From CAUJGP01 sp964612425 (GTDB lineage Bacteria; Bdellovibrionota; Bdellovibrionia; Bdellovibrionales; Bdellovibrionaceae), in the NCBI GenBank assembly GCA_964612425.1, contig CAZTDX010000006.1:1-64000 (forward strand): 64,000 nucleotides of DNA, in the 5' to 3' direction. Shown one piece after another: positions 18,354-27,378 of the stretch. How positions within the stretch are numbered: position 1 is the stretch's first letter; each line of letters starts with the position of its first letter. The position numbers and the translations under genes were made by a program. The notes below the pieces were generated by a model. The model was not told the origin of the DNA and did not search any database. It worked only from the letters and a program-made list of their open reading frames with translations.

Positions 18354-19403
18354 TTATTCTGAAGCTTTTTCTTCACTCGAACCAAAGAAAATGTCCATTT
18401 CTTTCTTACTAACAATACCTTGTTTAACCAATTCACCGAGAGACTTTTCAAAGAGTACCATACCCATTTTTGCACCCATTTGAATTTGAGTTGCAATCTG
18501 GTACGTCTTTTTTTCACGGATGAGATTAGCAATAGCTCGAGTATTTCTCATAATTTCATAGGCCGCTATCCGCCCGGGCTTGTCCGATCGAGCAAAAAGT
18601 GATTGTGCAACAACCCCCCTTAAACTTTCCGCGAGCATCGCACGAATTTGATCTTGCTGATCACCCGGAAACACATCAATAACACGGTCAATTGTTTTTC
18701 CGGCGCTATTTGTGTGAAGTGTCCCAAACACCAAGTGTCCGGTTTCTGCTGCGGTAATCGCGAGTGAGATGGTTTCTAAATCACGCAATTCTCCCACCAG
18801 AATCACATCGGGATCTTCTCGAAGTGCAGCCTTTAGCGCGTTAGCAAAAGATTTTGTATGGCTACCAAGTTCTCTTTGGTTAACGAGTGATTTTATATTA
18901 GGGTGAATAAATTCTATGGGGTCTTCAATAGTTATAATGTGAGCTTCTCGAGTAGAATTAATATGGTGAATGAGAGCTGAAAGAGTGGTGGATTTACCCG
19001 ATCCAGTGGGACCAGTGACAAGGACCAGCCCGCGATCGCATTCAATTAAATCAATGATTGCAGGAGGTAACTTTAGATCTTGTGCTGTGAGAATTTTTTC
19101 AGGGATCACTCTGAAGACGGCACCAAGACCTTTTCTTTGCATGAAAATATTGCCTCTAAACCGAGCCAAGCCTGTAACACTATAGGCAAAATCAAGCTCC
19201 CATTTTTCAACAAAGGATTTGCGCTGTTTTTCAGTTAAAATCTCAAATAAAATTCCCTGAACATCTTGATTTGATAGCTCGCGGTAATTGACTGCACGCA
19301 TGTCCCCATGAACTCTCAAATAGGGAGGGGCTCCACTCGTAATGTGTAAATCTGAGGCTTTGTGTTCAATCATCAATTTTAATAAGTCATCAATTACGGC
19401 CAT
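18354..19403 (-). CDS. pilT: Type IV pilus retraction ATPase PilT
   Basis: 349 residues, standard PilT length. Walker A GPTGSGKST near residue 130, Asp box (REDPDVILVGELRD), His box (TAAETGHLVFGTLHTNSAGKT) and the PilT AIRNLIREKK-like element (AIANLIREKKTYQIATQIQ). It powers pilus disassembly for twitching motility and, in Bdellovibrio-like bacteria, prey contact. Single gene, no pilus partners nearby. Confidence 0.96.
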   Translation of the reverse strand: MAVIDDLLKLMIEHKASDLHITSGAPPYLRVHGDMRAVNYRELSNQDVQGILFEILTEKQRKSFVEKWELDFAYSVTGLARFRGNIFMQRKGLGAVFRVIPEKILTAQDLKLPPAIIDLIECDRGLVLVTGPTGSGKSTTLSALIHHINSTREAHIITIEDPIEFIHPNIKSLVNQRELGSHTKSFANALKAALREDPDVILVGELRDLETISLAITAAETGHLVFGTLHTNSAGKTIDRVIDVFPGDQQDQIRAMLAESLRGVVAQSLFARSDKPGRIAAYEIMRNTRAIANLIREKKTYQIATQIQMGAKMGMVLFEKSLGELVKQGIVSKKEMDIFFGSSEEKASE

Positions 19404-19489
19404 GTTTCTTTTTCGGTATTTATAGGCAATAGTTGAGAGTCTAGATAATTAATGTTATTGTCGAAAACTAAACTCTGGGGGATAAGTCT

Positions 19490-21007
19490 GTGTCAGCTGA
19501 AATTTTAATTAATATTAAGCCTCAAGAAACGCGCGTCGCCTATATTGAGGGCGGAATTTTGACTGATCTAAAAATTGAACGAATGACGTCCCCGACTTTA
19601 GTAGGATCGGTGTTTCGTGGAAAAGTCAGTCGAGTGCTTCCTGGAATGCAAGCTGCATTTGTTGATATTGGATTAGAAAAGGCGGCCTTTCTCTATGTGG
19701 GGGATATTCAAGTTGATAGTCGTAATTTAGAAGAAGAGGGTACGACCGAAGAAATAGAGTCAGATAGCGACGATCATCAACCACGCCCCGACTCCTCCAA
19801 ATACCCACCAATTCAAGATTTACTTCGTGAAGGTCAAATGATTTTAGTTCAAGTGGCCAAGGACCCCATTGGTACCAAGGGTGCGCGAATCACCACACAG
19901 ATTTCTTTGGCTGGGCGATTTGTTGTTTATTTACCAGAAGTGCGTCACATCGGTGTTTCTAGAAGAATAGAAAATGAATCTGAGCGGGAACGATTACGCG
20001 AGCTAGTAGCAAAAATTAATTCTACAGGAGGCGTGATTGTTAGAACCGCCGGCGAAGGTGCTAGCGAAGAAAATTTACGAGCAGATATAGAGTATCTAGA
20101 TCGCCTCAATAAAGACATCATGAAGGCGGCAGAAAAAAAGAAAACGTCAGGGCTGGTACATTCAGAGATGGATGTGGAGCTACAGGCCTTGCGTGACATG
20201 CTCAATGAAAACGTTACGAGTGTCTATGTCGACAATGAAGATGTTTATCGTAAAGTTACAAAATTTGTGACCCAGCTTATGCCAAAGTACAAACAAAATG
20301 TTGTCTTATATCAAGATCAGCGTCCCCTTTTTGATTTGTATGACATTGATTTAGAAATTTCTCGTTCTTTAGATAGAAAGATTTGGCTCAAGTCGGGTGG
20401 CTATATTGTTATTGATGAGGCGGAGGCGCTTGTTGTTGTTGATGTCAATACGGGACGTTATGTTGGTAAAAAAGATTTAGAAGACACCATCTTAAAAACC
20501 AATCTCGAAGCGGTAAAAGAAATTGCCCATCAGCTTCGTATTCGAAATTGCGGCGGAATTATCATTATTGATTTTATTGATATGGAAAAGCAAACCCACA
20601 AGGATAAAGTTTTAACACAACTCACTGAAGAGCTGCAAAAAGATCGCGCCCGCACGCATGTGGTTTCTATGTCATCATTAGGTCTTGTTGAGATGACTCG
20701 AAAGCGAACTCGTCCAAGCCTAATTAAAACGCTCTGTAATCCATGCACTTATTGCGACGGAAAAGGTTACGTTAAGAAAAAATCAACAATTGCGAATGAA
20801 ATCTTTCGTGAGCTGGAAAGAGATTTGATGACGTATCGTCACCAGAGAGGAAACATTGTGGTCCATTGTCATCGTGAGGTGGTGGATTGGATTTATGAGG
20901 TTGAAGGTTCCATTTTGGACGCTATTGAGAAAAAGATGAACAAATCAGTAGCCTTTAAGGTAGAACCGACCTATCACATTGAACAGTATGAAATTTTTAC
21001 ACTATAA
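19490..21007 (+). CDS. rng: Ribonuclease G/E family protein
   Basis: 505 residues from GTG 19490 after GGGGGATAA. N-terminal S1 domain (FRGKVSRVLPGMQAAFVDIG) carries an acidic insertion (EEEGTTEEIESDSDDHQ) near residues 81-97. The RNase E/G catalytic region includes VVVDVNTGRYVGKKD and the metal-binding IIIDFIDM. The zinc-link is CNPCTYCDGKGY. Short C-terminus as in RNase G, with no degradosome scaffold. Matures 16S rRNA 5' ends and cleaves AU-rich RNA. Divergent from pilT. Confidence 0.95.
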   Translation: MSAEILINIKPQETRVAYIEGGILTDLKIERMTSPTLVGSVFRGKVSRVLPGMQAAFVDIGLEKAAFLYVGDIQVDSRNLEEEGTTEEIESDSDDHQPRPDSSKYPPIQDLLREGQMILVQVAKDPIGTKGARITTQISLAGRFVVYLPEVRHIGVSRRIENESERERLRELVAKINSTGGVIVRTAGEGASEENLRADIEYLDRLNKDIMKAAEKKKTSGLVHSEMDVELQALRDMLNENVTSVYVDNEDVYRKVTKFVTQLMPKYKQNVVLYQDQRPLFDLYDIDLEISRSLDRKIWLKSGGYIVIDEAEALVVVDVNTGRYVGKKDLEDTILKTNLEAVKEIAHQLRIRNCGGIIIIDFIDMEKQTHKDKVLTQLTEELQKDRARTHVVSMSSLGLVEMTRKRTRPSLIKTLCNPCTYCDGKGYVKKKSTIANEIFRELERDLMTYRHQRGNIVVHCHREVVDWIYEVEGSILDAIEKKMNKSVAFKVEPTYHIEQYEIFTL

Positions 21008-21167
21008 TGGAGCCGTAAAGAGGGTCCGTTAGACAAAAACTGAGCGCTAAGGCTAATGAAATATCCTAAAATATGAATATTTAACTAAAATTTATTGATA
21101 ATTAAAATTTATTTAGTTATTATGGCGGTCATTTCTTTGTAGTTACAGACTTAAAGGAGCACTTAAA

Positions 21168-21857
21168 ATGCAAAATAAATTTAATCTAATATTGAAAGTC
21201 TTCATCTCAGCAACGCTTGCCCTTGGACTGATTGCAGAAGTGTCCTTTGCTTCCTCTAAAGGAGGACATTGTCATAATAATTTTAACTTTAGGGCGGCAA
21301 ATGCCCCTCATAATATTCCCCAACAAGTTTTAGAAAAACTAAAAGAACTTGCTGATAATAATCAGCCGATGGAGGGCTGGAAGCTTTTAGGCCAATATGG
21401 CGATCGTTATGCGGCCATCGCTCATCAGGTTCTCAATCCTAATGCTTCTTTTCCATATAGTGGCTATCGTAAACTCATCACCAATCATTGGGTGAATGCT
21501 GCGGGCTATATGAATTTTCACAACAAATTTAGTTTAGTTGCGGCTCAACACTTTAAGCAATACGTTTCCATTGTGCTTAAAGGCAGTTATCCTGACTCCG
21601 ATCAAGTGATTAATAGCTATTACCAAGCTGTTAGAACCTATGGCCTTCCCGACGCTACTGTATTTGATGGAGCTTGGGAGGCCGCCGGGATGAACGGAAT
21701 TGCCACTTGGCAAGAACTCAATAAATTAACTGGAAATCGCTTGGTCAATCCGTCTCGCGCCTGTAATAAAATTTCCACAGCAGTCGCAATCCCACTTATG
21801 ACCGAAGATTTTACTGAAGCCACTCTATCAATCATATATGATATGTTAAAAATATAA
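21168..21857 (+). CDS. Secreted protein of unknown function
   Basis: 229 residues with a strong ribosome binding site (AAAGGAGCACTTAAA) and a signal peptide cut after VSFA. The mature protein is helical and rich in aromatic and His residues; motifs include SKGGHCHNNF, SGYRKLITNHWVNAAGYMNF and FDGAWEAAGMNG. No family recognised. Two Cys residues (one near the N-terminus, one in SRACNK) could form a disulfide. The gene ends directly at a hairpin (21857-21892), so it is probably monocistronic. Confidence 0.72.
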   Translation: MQNKFNLILKVFISATLALGLIAEVSFASSKGGHCHNNFNFRAANAPHNIPQQVLEKLKELADNNQPMEGWKLLGQYGDRYAAIAHQVLNPNASFPYSGYRKLITNHWVNAAGYMNFHNKFSLVAAQHFKQYVSIVLKGSYPDSDQVINSYYQAVRTYGLPDATVFDGAWEAAGMNGIATWQELNKLTGNRLVNPSRACNKISTAVAIPLMTEDFTEATLSIIYDMLKI

Positions 21858-21892
21858 TCGAATAAATTGCAAATGACTGCATTTTATTCGAT
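21857..21892 (+). terminator. Hairpin at the 3' end of the secreted-protein gene
   Basis: ATCGAATAAA...TGCA pairs with TGCA...TTTTATTCGAT around AATGAC, starting on the last base of the stop codon. The sequence after it (CTACTACTCC) has no U tract, so it is a weak intrinsic terminator or a 3' stabiliser. Confidence 0.55.
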
Positions 21893-21971
21893 CTACTACT
21901 CCGTTCATGATTGAAGACTTTATTCTGATACGGGGCTAACTAATAATAATTATTAAAAATTTGGACATAAA

Positions 21972-22240
21972 TCATTAGTTACTAAAGAATTTTTAAAGAA
22001 AGTTTTAATTGTAGTTCTTTCAATGATGGCATGTACAGTTGATCTGACAGCAGCTGCAAGCGAGTGGTTTTCATCTTCGTCTCCGATTTTTTGAAAAACC
22101 AATCCAAAAGCAATTATCCGTTAGGAGAAAAAACATTATGGCTCAACAAATTTAAAGATATTGAAAACAAAAGTGAGAGACATGCTGAAATTTTTAAATA
22201 CATCTCCCCTCATTTTAAAAACAAAATAATTCATCATTAG
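21972..22240 (+). pseudogene. Possible decayed small secreted-protein gene
   Basis: One frame (21972-22094) encodes a signal-peptide-like string (FLKKVLIVVLSMMACTVDLT, then AAASEWF) but has no clear start before the ATG at 22023, and stops at TGA 22092-22094. A frame two bases further on then stays open to TAG 22240 and reads like protein (YPLGEKTLWLNKFKDIENKS). A single small indel near 22060-22090 would join them. No ribosome binding site or homologue known to me, so this is a tentative call for the 413-bp gap between 21858 and 22270. Confidence 0.3.
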
Positions 22241-22270
22241 CAAGAACTACTGCAATAGAGGCCCGTGATA

Positions 22271-23680
22271 TTAAAGGGTGTTTACGTCAAAGAAATCTGT
22301 AGAATCAATAAAATGGTCAAAGTAACCAGAGTCTTTTAGAGCGTCGCTGGGGCCATAAAACGAGATCAAAATTTTCTCAATGGTATATCCACGAGGAATA
22401 GTAAATTTTTTTAATTTCTCTGAGAACTCGTTTATAACTGTCGTATTAATGGGTTGATCATGATATTTAATTTCGCAGAGAGAAATAATTTTATCTGTTC
22501 TATAGAAAACTAAATCAAATTGATAACCTTTTGTTTTTGAGAAGAGAGGACCGATTTTATCGACATAGTTATCAAAACCTAATTTCTTTGCAATAATCAG
22601 GCTATTTTTTTGACAAAAAAGCTCAAAAGCAAATCCTAACCACGGGCCCCACTTGGGTTTTACATATCTTTGAAAGAGATTTTGTTGTCGATTTTGTTCA
22701 ATTTCTTTTAGATGCGGGTAAATAAATTTTAAATAAAAAATAATAAATTCATCAGCTAATTTATATTTTTTAGTTTTTCTCGATTTTTTATCAATAGAAG
22801 TATAAGACAAAATGAAATCTGCCAGTTCTAAATTTTCTAGATAGCTCTTTAGGCTTCCCCCAGATTTTATTTTAAGAGCTTGTGCAATTTCTTCTAAAGA
22901 TAAATTTTTCTCAGCTAATTTAAGTACGATAGATTTATAGGTTCGATGTTCCTTAAATTGGCTATAAAAAACTTTTTCAAATTCATGAACGAAAAAACCT
23001 CCAGTTTGAAACATCAATGAATTAATATTTTGCTCGAAAGATCTATTTTTTTGAACTAGGTCATAGTACTTGGGAACCCCATTCATTACTAACATATAGC
23101 GTGTTAATTCTGAGTGATTTTTATGTGGTAAAAATGCTTTAACTTCAAAGGGTAAAAGGCCTTTGAGATGCAATTCATAATCAATGCGTCCATATAAGGC
23201 TTTAGACCGAATAACTTTTTTAGTCATAAACTGAGCAATAGAACCACATAAAATAAGCATAACACCTTGCTTTTTCCAATATTGATCCCAATAAACTTTA
23301 ATCTGATTAATTAACTTTACTTGTCCTGCTGCAAGCCACTGAAATTCATCCAATACAAAAATGTATTTTCCATTTTCTTTTTTAAAAACATTTTTAGTTA
23401 GATAGTCAAAAACAGTAGACCAGTTTTCAAATTTTGTTTTTTGAAGATGCGGTTGGTTTAATTGGACAGATAATTGAAAGGTTAAATTTTTAATTTGACT
23501 GATTGTTTTTTCGTGCTCAAGACCCTCCAGGTATAGGGATTTTTTATTGTTGATAAATTGGTGTATTAATTCACTTTTTCCAATACGTCTTCTTCCATAG
23601 ATGACAAGAAGGCGCCCCATCTTCTCTTCATAGAGTTTATTTAATTGTTTTAATTCAAATTGACGTCCAATAAAATTCAC
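22271..23680 (-). CDS. AAA ATPase with C-terminal nuclease-like domain (archaeal ATPase/DUF234 type)
   Basis: About 469 residues. Walker A is IYGRRRIGKSELIHQF; Walker B is IFVLDEFQWLA. A winged-helix region follows (KSIVLKLAEKNLSLEEIAQA), then the DUF234 part (FELFCQKNSL, GYQFDLVFYRTDKIISLCEI). The D...E.K pattern there resembles PD-(D/E)XK nucleases. I prefer the GTG at 23680 (GAGGTGG 3 nt upstream; product begins VNFIGRQFELKQL, as in the family) over ATG 23707, whose first codons lie inside a 41-bp palindrome. Such genes occur patchily in bacteria and archaea and may be defence or mobile genes; the role is uncertain. Confidence 0.8.
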   Translation of the reverse strand: MNFIGRQFELKQLNKLYEEKMGRLLVIYGRRRIGKSELIHQFINNKKSLYLEGLEHEKTISQIKNLTFQLSVQLNQPHLQKTKFENWSTVFDYLTKNVFKKENGKYIFVLDEFQWLAAGQVKLINQIKVYWDQYWKKQGVMLILCGSIAQFMTKKVIRSKALYGRIDYELHLKGLLPFEVKAFLPHKNHSELTRYMLVMNGVPKYYDLVQKNRSFEQNINSLMFQTGGFFVHEFEKVFYSQFKEHRTYKSIVLKLAEKNLSLEEIAQALKIKSGGSLKSYLENLELADFILSYTSIDKKSRKTKKYKLADEFIIFYLKFIYPHLKEIEQNRQQNLFQRYVKPKWGPWLGFAFELFCQKNSLIIAKKLGFDNYVDKIGPLFSKTKGYQFDLVFYRTDKIISLCEIKYHDQPINTTVINEFSEKLKKFTIPRGYTIEKILISFYGPSDALKDSGYFDHFIDSTDFFDVNTL

Positions 23681-23696
23681 AAGCCACCTCAGTTTG

Positions 23697-23737
23697 GATT
23701 CCGCCATTAAAGTGTATTACACTCTGTTGGCGGAATC
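23697..23737. repeat. 41-bp palindrome, copy 1
   Basis: GATTCCGCCA ... TGGCGGAATC with 10-bp perfect outer arms and an inner AGTGTA/TACACT symmetry. It covers the alternative ATG (23707) of the ATPase gene and sits 17 bp upstream of the preferred GTG. A second copy differs at only a few central positions. Could be an operator for the ATPase or a chromosomal palindromic repeat. Confidence 0.8.
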
Positions 23738-23754
23738 AATTGTTTTAAAATTCG

Positions 23755-23795
23755 GATTCCGCCATTAAAGTGTAACGCACTCTATTGGCGGAATC
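23755..23795. repeat. 41-bp palindrome, copy 2
   Basis: The same outer arms (GATTCCGCCA/TGGCGGAATC) and length as copy 1, offset by 58 bp in the same orientation. Differences are confined to the centre (TAACGCAC for TATTACAC, CTATT for CTGTT), so the arms are better conserved than the loop. Confidence 0.8.
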
Positions 23796-24120
23796 GCAGA
23801 CAGGAGAAGTGGATTTGCGTAGGAGGAACCATTTAGGAAATGTCTCCTACAGCCATAGATCAAGAGTGGAAGGTGTGAAGCTAGCGATCATTCATTCCCT
23901 TACCTTGAAGAAAATGAGAGGTGCATTTTTTAGTGCCTACGTTGTGAACAGAATTGCAACTATTGCATAATGTCATACCATCGATTTCAGCTATTTTGAA
24001 AAAATTTGAACCCTTACCTTGACAATATTCTAAGACAACACAATCTACTCACTGTTCGCAATAAATTGCGTCTCTAATTAATATTTTAACAATATAAATC
24101 CTAATTTAAGGAGGTACTTA
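23796..24120 (+). promoter_or_regulatory. groES upstream region
   Basis: No gene. A hairpin at 23819-23850 (GTAGGAG/CTCCTAC with inner ATTT/AAAT) may end or separate transcripts. A TTGACA box at 24019-24024 is a candidate -35 for groES, but no good -10 is seen at the expected distance. I found no CIRCE element, so HrcA control is not supported. GGAGG ribosome binding site just before groES. Confidence 0.4.
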
Positions 24121-24420
24121 ATGGGTAAGGATATTGGCGTTCGTCCATTACACGATCGTATTTTGGTAAGACGTACAACTGAAGATGATAAAACTCCCGG
24201 TGGATTATTTATCCCGGACACAGCAAAAGAAAAGCCACAAAAAGGTGAAGTTGTTGCTGCTGGAAAAGGAAGAGTTATGGAAGATGGAAAAGTTCTTCCT
24301 CTAGAAATCAAAGTTGGAGATCGTATTCTTTTTAGCAAATATGCAGGCACTGAACTTAAGCTCAATGGCGAAGAGTTTTTGATGATGCGTGAAGAAGACG
24401 TTTTAGGTGTAGTTCATTAA
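24121..24420 (+). CDS. groES: Co-chaperonin GroES
   Basis: 99 residues, full length. Start VRPLHDRILVRR and mobile loop TEDDKTPGGLFIPDTAKEK are typical. Caps the GroEL ring and aids folding. Start ATG follows AAGGAGGTACTTA. groEL begins 41 bp downstream with its own strong ribosome binding site, forming the usual groESL operon. Confidence 0.98.
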   Translation: MGKDIGVRPLHDRILVRRTTEDDKTPGGLFIPDTAKEKPQKGEVVAAGKGRVMEDGKVLPLEIKVGDRILFSKYAGTELKLNGEEFLMMREEDVLGVVH

Positions 24421-24461
24421 TTTAATATTTGTTTTAAATAAAATTATCTAAGGAGATAAAA

Positions 24462-26102
24462 ATGGCTAAAGAACTTCGTTTTAGTGAAGAAGCAAGAGGA
24501 CATATTTTAAAAGGTGTTAACGCTCTTGCCAATGCAGTGAAAGTAACTCTTGGACCAAAAGGTCGTAACGTTGTAATCGAAAAGTCTTTCGGTTCTCCAC
24601 TTATCACAAAAGATGGTGTGACTGTTGCAAAAGAGATCGAACTTGAAAATAAATTTGAAAACATGGGCGCTCAAATGGTTAAAGAAGTTGCCAGCAAAAC
24701 AAATGATGATGCTGGTGATGGAACGACTACTGCGACTGTATTAGCTCAAGCTATTTTCCGTGAAGGAGCTAAAATCGTTTCTGCTGGTCACAACCCAATG
24801 TCTGTTAAGCGTGGGATTGATAAAGCAGTAGCAACAGTAGTTGCTGAGCTTAAAGCAATGTCTAAACCAATCAAAGGTTCTGCTGAAATTGCTCAAGTTG
24901 GATCTATCTCTGCAAACAACGATAAAAAAATTGGTGAAATGCTTTCTGATGCTATGGAAAAAGTAGGTCGTGAAGGTGTTATCACTATTGAAGAAAGCAA
25001 ATCTGCGGCTGACGAACTTGAAGTTGTCGAAGGTATGCAATTTGATCGCGGTTACTTGTCTCCTTATTTCGTGACAAATCACGAGAGAATGGAAACAGTA
25101 CTAGAGAACGCATACATTCTTGTTTATGACAAAAAAATCAGCTCAATGAAAGATATGGTTACTATTCTTGAGTCTGTTGCAAAACAAAACCGTCCTCTAC
25201 TTATCATTGCTGAGGATGTTGAAGGCGAAGCTTTAGCAACTCTTGTTGTAAACAAACTTCGTGGAATTCTTCACGTTTGTGCTGTAAAAGCTCCTGGCTT
25301 TGGCGATAGAAGAAAAGCTATGCTTGAAGACATCGCTATTTTAACTGGTGCTAAAGTGATCAGCGAAGAGCTTGGCAGAAAACTAGAGCAAGCAACTATT
25401 TCTGATCTTGGTATTGCAAAACGTATCGTTACAGATAAAGACAACACTACGATCATCGATGGATCAGGCAAAAAAGCTGATATCCAAGCTCGTATTGCTC
25501 AAATCAAAGGTCAAGTTGAAGAAACAACTTCTGATTATGATAAAGAAAAACTTAAAGAGCGCTTAGCAAAACTTTCTGGTGGTGTGGCTGTTGTTCACGT
25601 AGGTGCACCTTCTGAAGTTGAAATGAAAGAGAAAAAAGCTCGTGTAGAAGATGCGTTAAACGCAACTCGCGCGGCTGTTGAAGAAGGTATCGTTGCTGGT
25701 GGTGGAACTGCCCTAGTAAGAGCTGCCCAAAAAATTGAAAAGACAAAATTAGCTGACGATGAAGCTGCAGGCGCTATGATTATTAAGCGCGCTTGTGAAG
25801 AGCCAATTCGTCAAATCGCTGCAAACGCTGGTCTTGATGGCGCTATCGTTCTTGATCGCGTTATTCAAAATAAAGCGGCAGGTTTTGGATACAATGCTTA
25901 TTCTGATGAATACACTGATCTTGTAAAAGATGGTGTTATTGATCCTGTTAAAGTGGTTCGTTGTGCGTTAGAGAATGCTGCTTCTGTGGCTTCTTTAATG
26001 TTAACAACTGAAACTATGATTGCAGAAGCTCCTAAAAAAGATGAGCCATCTGCAGCAGGCCGTGGCGCTCCAGGAATGGGCGGCGGAATGGATATGATGT
26101 AA
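24462..26102 (+). CDS. groEL: Chaperonin GroEL
   Basis: 546 residues, full length. Conserved nucleotide-binding segments (VTLGPKGRNVVI, AGDGTTTATVLAQ) and the C-terminal GGM tail (GMGGGMDMM). Forms the folding cage with GroES. Codon use here favours GCT/GTT/CTT over neighbours, as expected of a highly expressed gene. An intrinsic terminator follows at 26141. Confidence 0.98.
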   Translation: MAKELRFSEEARGHILKGVNALANAVKVTLGPKGRNVVIEKSFGSPLITKDGVTVAKEIELENKFENMGAQMVKEVASKTNDDAGDGTTTATVLAQAIFREGAKIVSAGHNPMSVKRGIDKAVATVVAELKAMSKPIKGSAEIAQVGSISANNDKKIGEMLSDAMEKVGREGVITIEESKSAADELEVVEGMQFDRGYLSPYFVTNHERMETVLENAYILVYDKKISSMKDMVTILESVAKQNRPLLIIAEDVEGEALATLVVNKLRGILHVCAVKAPGFGDRRKAMLEDIAILTGAKVISEELGRKLEQATISDLGIAKRIVTDKDNTTIIDGSGKKADIQARIAQIKGQVEETTSDYDKEKLKERLAKLSGGVAVVHVGAPSEVEMKEKKARVEDALNATRAAVEEGIVAGGGTALVRAAQKIEKTKLADDEAAGAMIIKRACEEPIRQIAANAGLDGAIVLDRVIQNKAAGFGYNAYSDEYTDLVKDGVIDPVKVVRCALENAASVASLMLTTETMIAEAPKKDEPSAAGRGAPGMGGGMDMM

Positions 26103-26140
26103 TAACGTAATAGAGTTTTCAAAAAACTCTGTTCTCTAGA

Positions 26141-26170
26141 AAACCCGAAGTTAAAAGCTTCGGGTTTTTT
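26141..26170 (+). terminator. Intrinsic terminator of groESL
   Basis: AACCCGAAG, loop TTAAAAG, CTTCGGGTT, followed directly by a T run. A smaller stem (AGAGTTTT/AAAACTCT, 26112-26130) lies just before. Confidence 0.93.
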
Positions 26171-26442
26171 ATTAATACAAAGGTTAGTCCCAGATTTGAG
26201 GCCAGAATTTCAGCTGAATTTTCATTTTACAAAAGAAACAGTACTGTTTTATTCAGTTGCTCCACAGAGTTATCCACAAAAATATGCACACAAATTAATC
26301 TTAACTTCACGAAAAGCGCTTAAATAAATAATTTTAAAGAAAAAGACTAAATACACTAAATTTAGGCACTTTTGAAAAATATTTTTATACGTTTAAGGAC
26401 ATAACAGAATTAAACTACGCCAGAGACTTCTTTTTGTTGAAA
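26171..26442. other. Intergenic region with a consensus DnaA box
   Basis: No gene. A perfect TTATCCACA (26270-26278) is flanked by two looser matches (GCTCCACA just before, ATATGCACA just after), then an AT-rich stretch. It lies between convergent groEL and amidohydrolase genes, and dnaA is not nearby, so it is more likely a DnaA-titration or chance site than the origin. Confidence 0.4.
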
Positions 26443-27378
26443 CTAAATAAGTCCCTGGCTGGAAAGTAGATTTTTCGCATTGTCATAGAAAATCATCTGG
26501 ACCTCATTTTCGGTAAGTGAACCCTTTTTATAGAGTTCCAGAAAAAGCTGCTTTTGGTGCGCAATATTATTTCCCAACATCGGCCAATCGGATGCGAATA
26601 AAATCTTTTGTGCCCCCAACTTCTTAACAGCTTTTAAAATAACAGCTGCTGATTGCCATGATGAGAGAAGAAATACATTAGAATATTTTTCTGCAAGTGT
26701 AATGGCTTTTTCAGGTTCATGCAAATTCATGTGTGCCAATAAAAACTGAATATTGGGATAGCGCTCAAACCAGTGAGAATAATTTCCGGCATCGGCAGAC
26801 TCAGGAGATTTATAGACGTGAGAGTAAATGTTTCCTGTGTGTAGTATGACAATAGCTTTTTTAGAATTTAAAAACTCCAAGAATTTATCATAATAGGGGG
26901 CACTTGCAGGGACGCCGCTTTGAAGGGGATTGATTTTATAAATACGTACTCCTCTTGAGTAGAAGGCGGCCAAGTCGTCAGCCGTTTTGAGAGTATCAGG
27001 ATCAATAAAAGTGGCTGTAATAAGTTTTTCTGGAGATTTTCGGCACTCGTAGAAAATAAAATCATTCGATAAAAGTGGAGGGTGAGGAATAACAACTATT
27101 TTTGAAACATTGCATTTTTGAGTCTGCTCCATCAGATCATCCAAATTAGATTCCAGAATCAAGTGAGGAAGTATGGCTGGCACAGTAACTTCGTGGAGCA
27201 ATTTTCTAGGGCCTAGGGGGATTTTTCTAAACCAAGTTTGAAGCTCGTGTTGGTATTTAGTTAATGGGGTGAGAAGGTGTCTAAGTGTAGTTCGCACTTT
27301 TTTGGCTTCTTCGGGTAACGGAATGGGAGGATATAGGTGCACATGAAAATCAATCACAGGAGAAGAAACATCGATCAT
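26443..27378 (-). CDS. Amidohydrolase (PF04909-type, TIM barrel)
   Basis: 311 residues. Metal-binding motif DFHVHLYPP at the N-terminus, metal or catalytic His in VILHTGNIYSH and LLAHMNLHEP, and the terminal Asp in ILFASDWPMLG. This is the pattern of the amidohydrolase-2/decarboxylase group (uracil- or aminocarboxymuconate-decarboxylase relatives). Substrate unknown. Start ATG follows AAGGATGGTTT. Single gene. Confidence 0.85.
   Translation of the reverse strand: MIDVSSPVIDFHVHLYPPIPLPEEAKKVRTTLRHLLTPLTKYQHELQTWFRKIPLGPRKLLHEVTVPAILPHLILESNLDDLMEQTQKCNVSKIVVIPHPPLLSNDFIFYECRKSPEKLITATFIDPDTLKTADDLAAFYSRGVRIYKINPLQSGVPASAPYYDKFLEFLNSKKAIVILHTGNIYSHVYKSPESADAGNYSHWFERYPNIQFLLAHMNLHEPEKAITLAEKYSNVFLLSSWQSAAVILKAVKKLGAQKILFASDWPMLGNNIAHQKQLFLELYKKGSLTENEVQMIFYDNAKNLLSSQGLI

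Noticed and set aside
23785..23970. Plus-strand 61-codon ORF from TTG
   Set aside because: It starts inside a palindrome, has no ribosome binding site and no recognisable protein features.
23971..24120. CIRCE element for groESL
   Set aside because: No TTAGCACTC-N9-GAGTGCTAA or close variant was found.
26171..26442. Chromosome origin
   Set aside because: One perfect DnaA box, no dnaA/dnaN nearby, and convergent flanking genes; not enough to call an origin.
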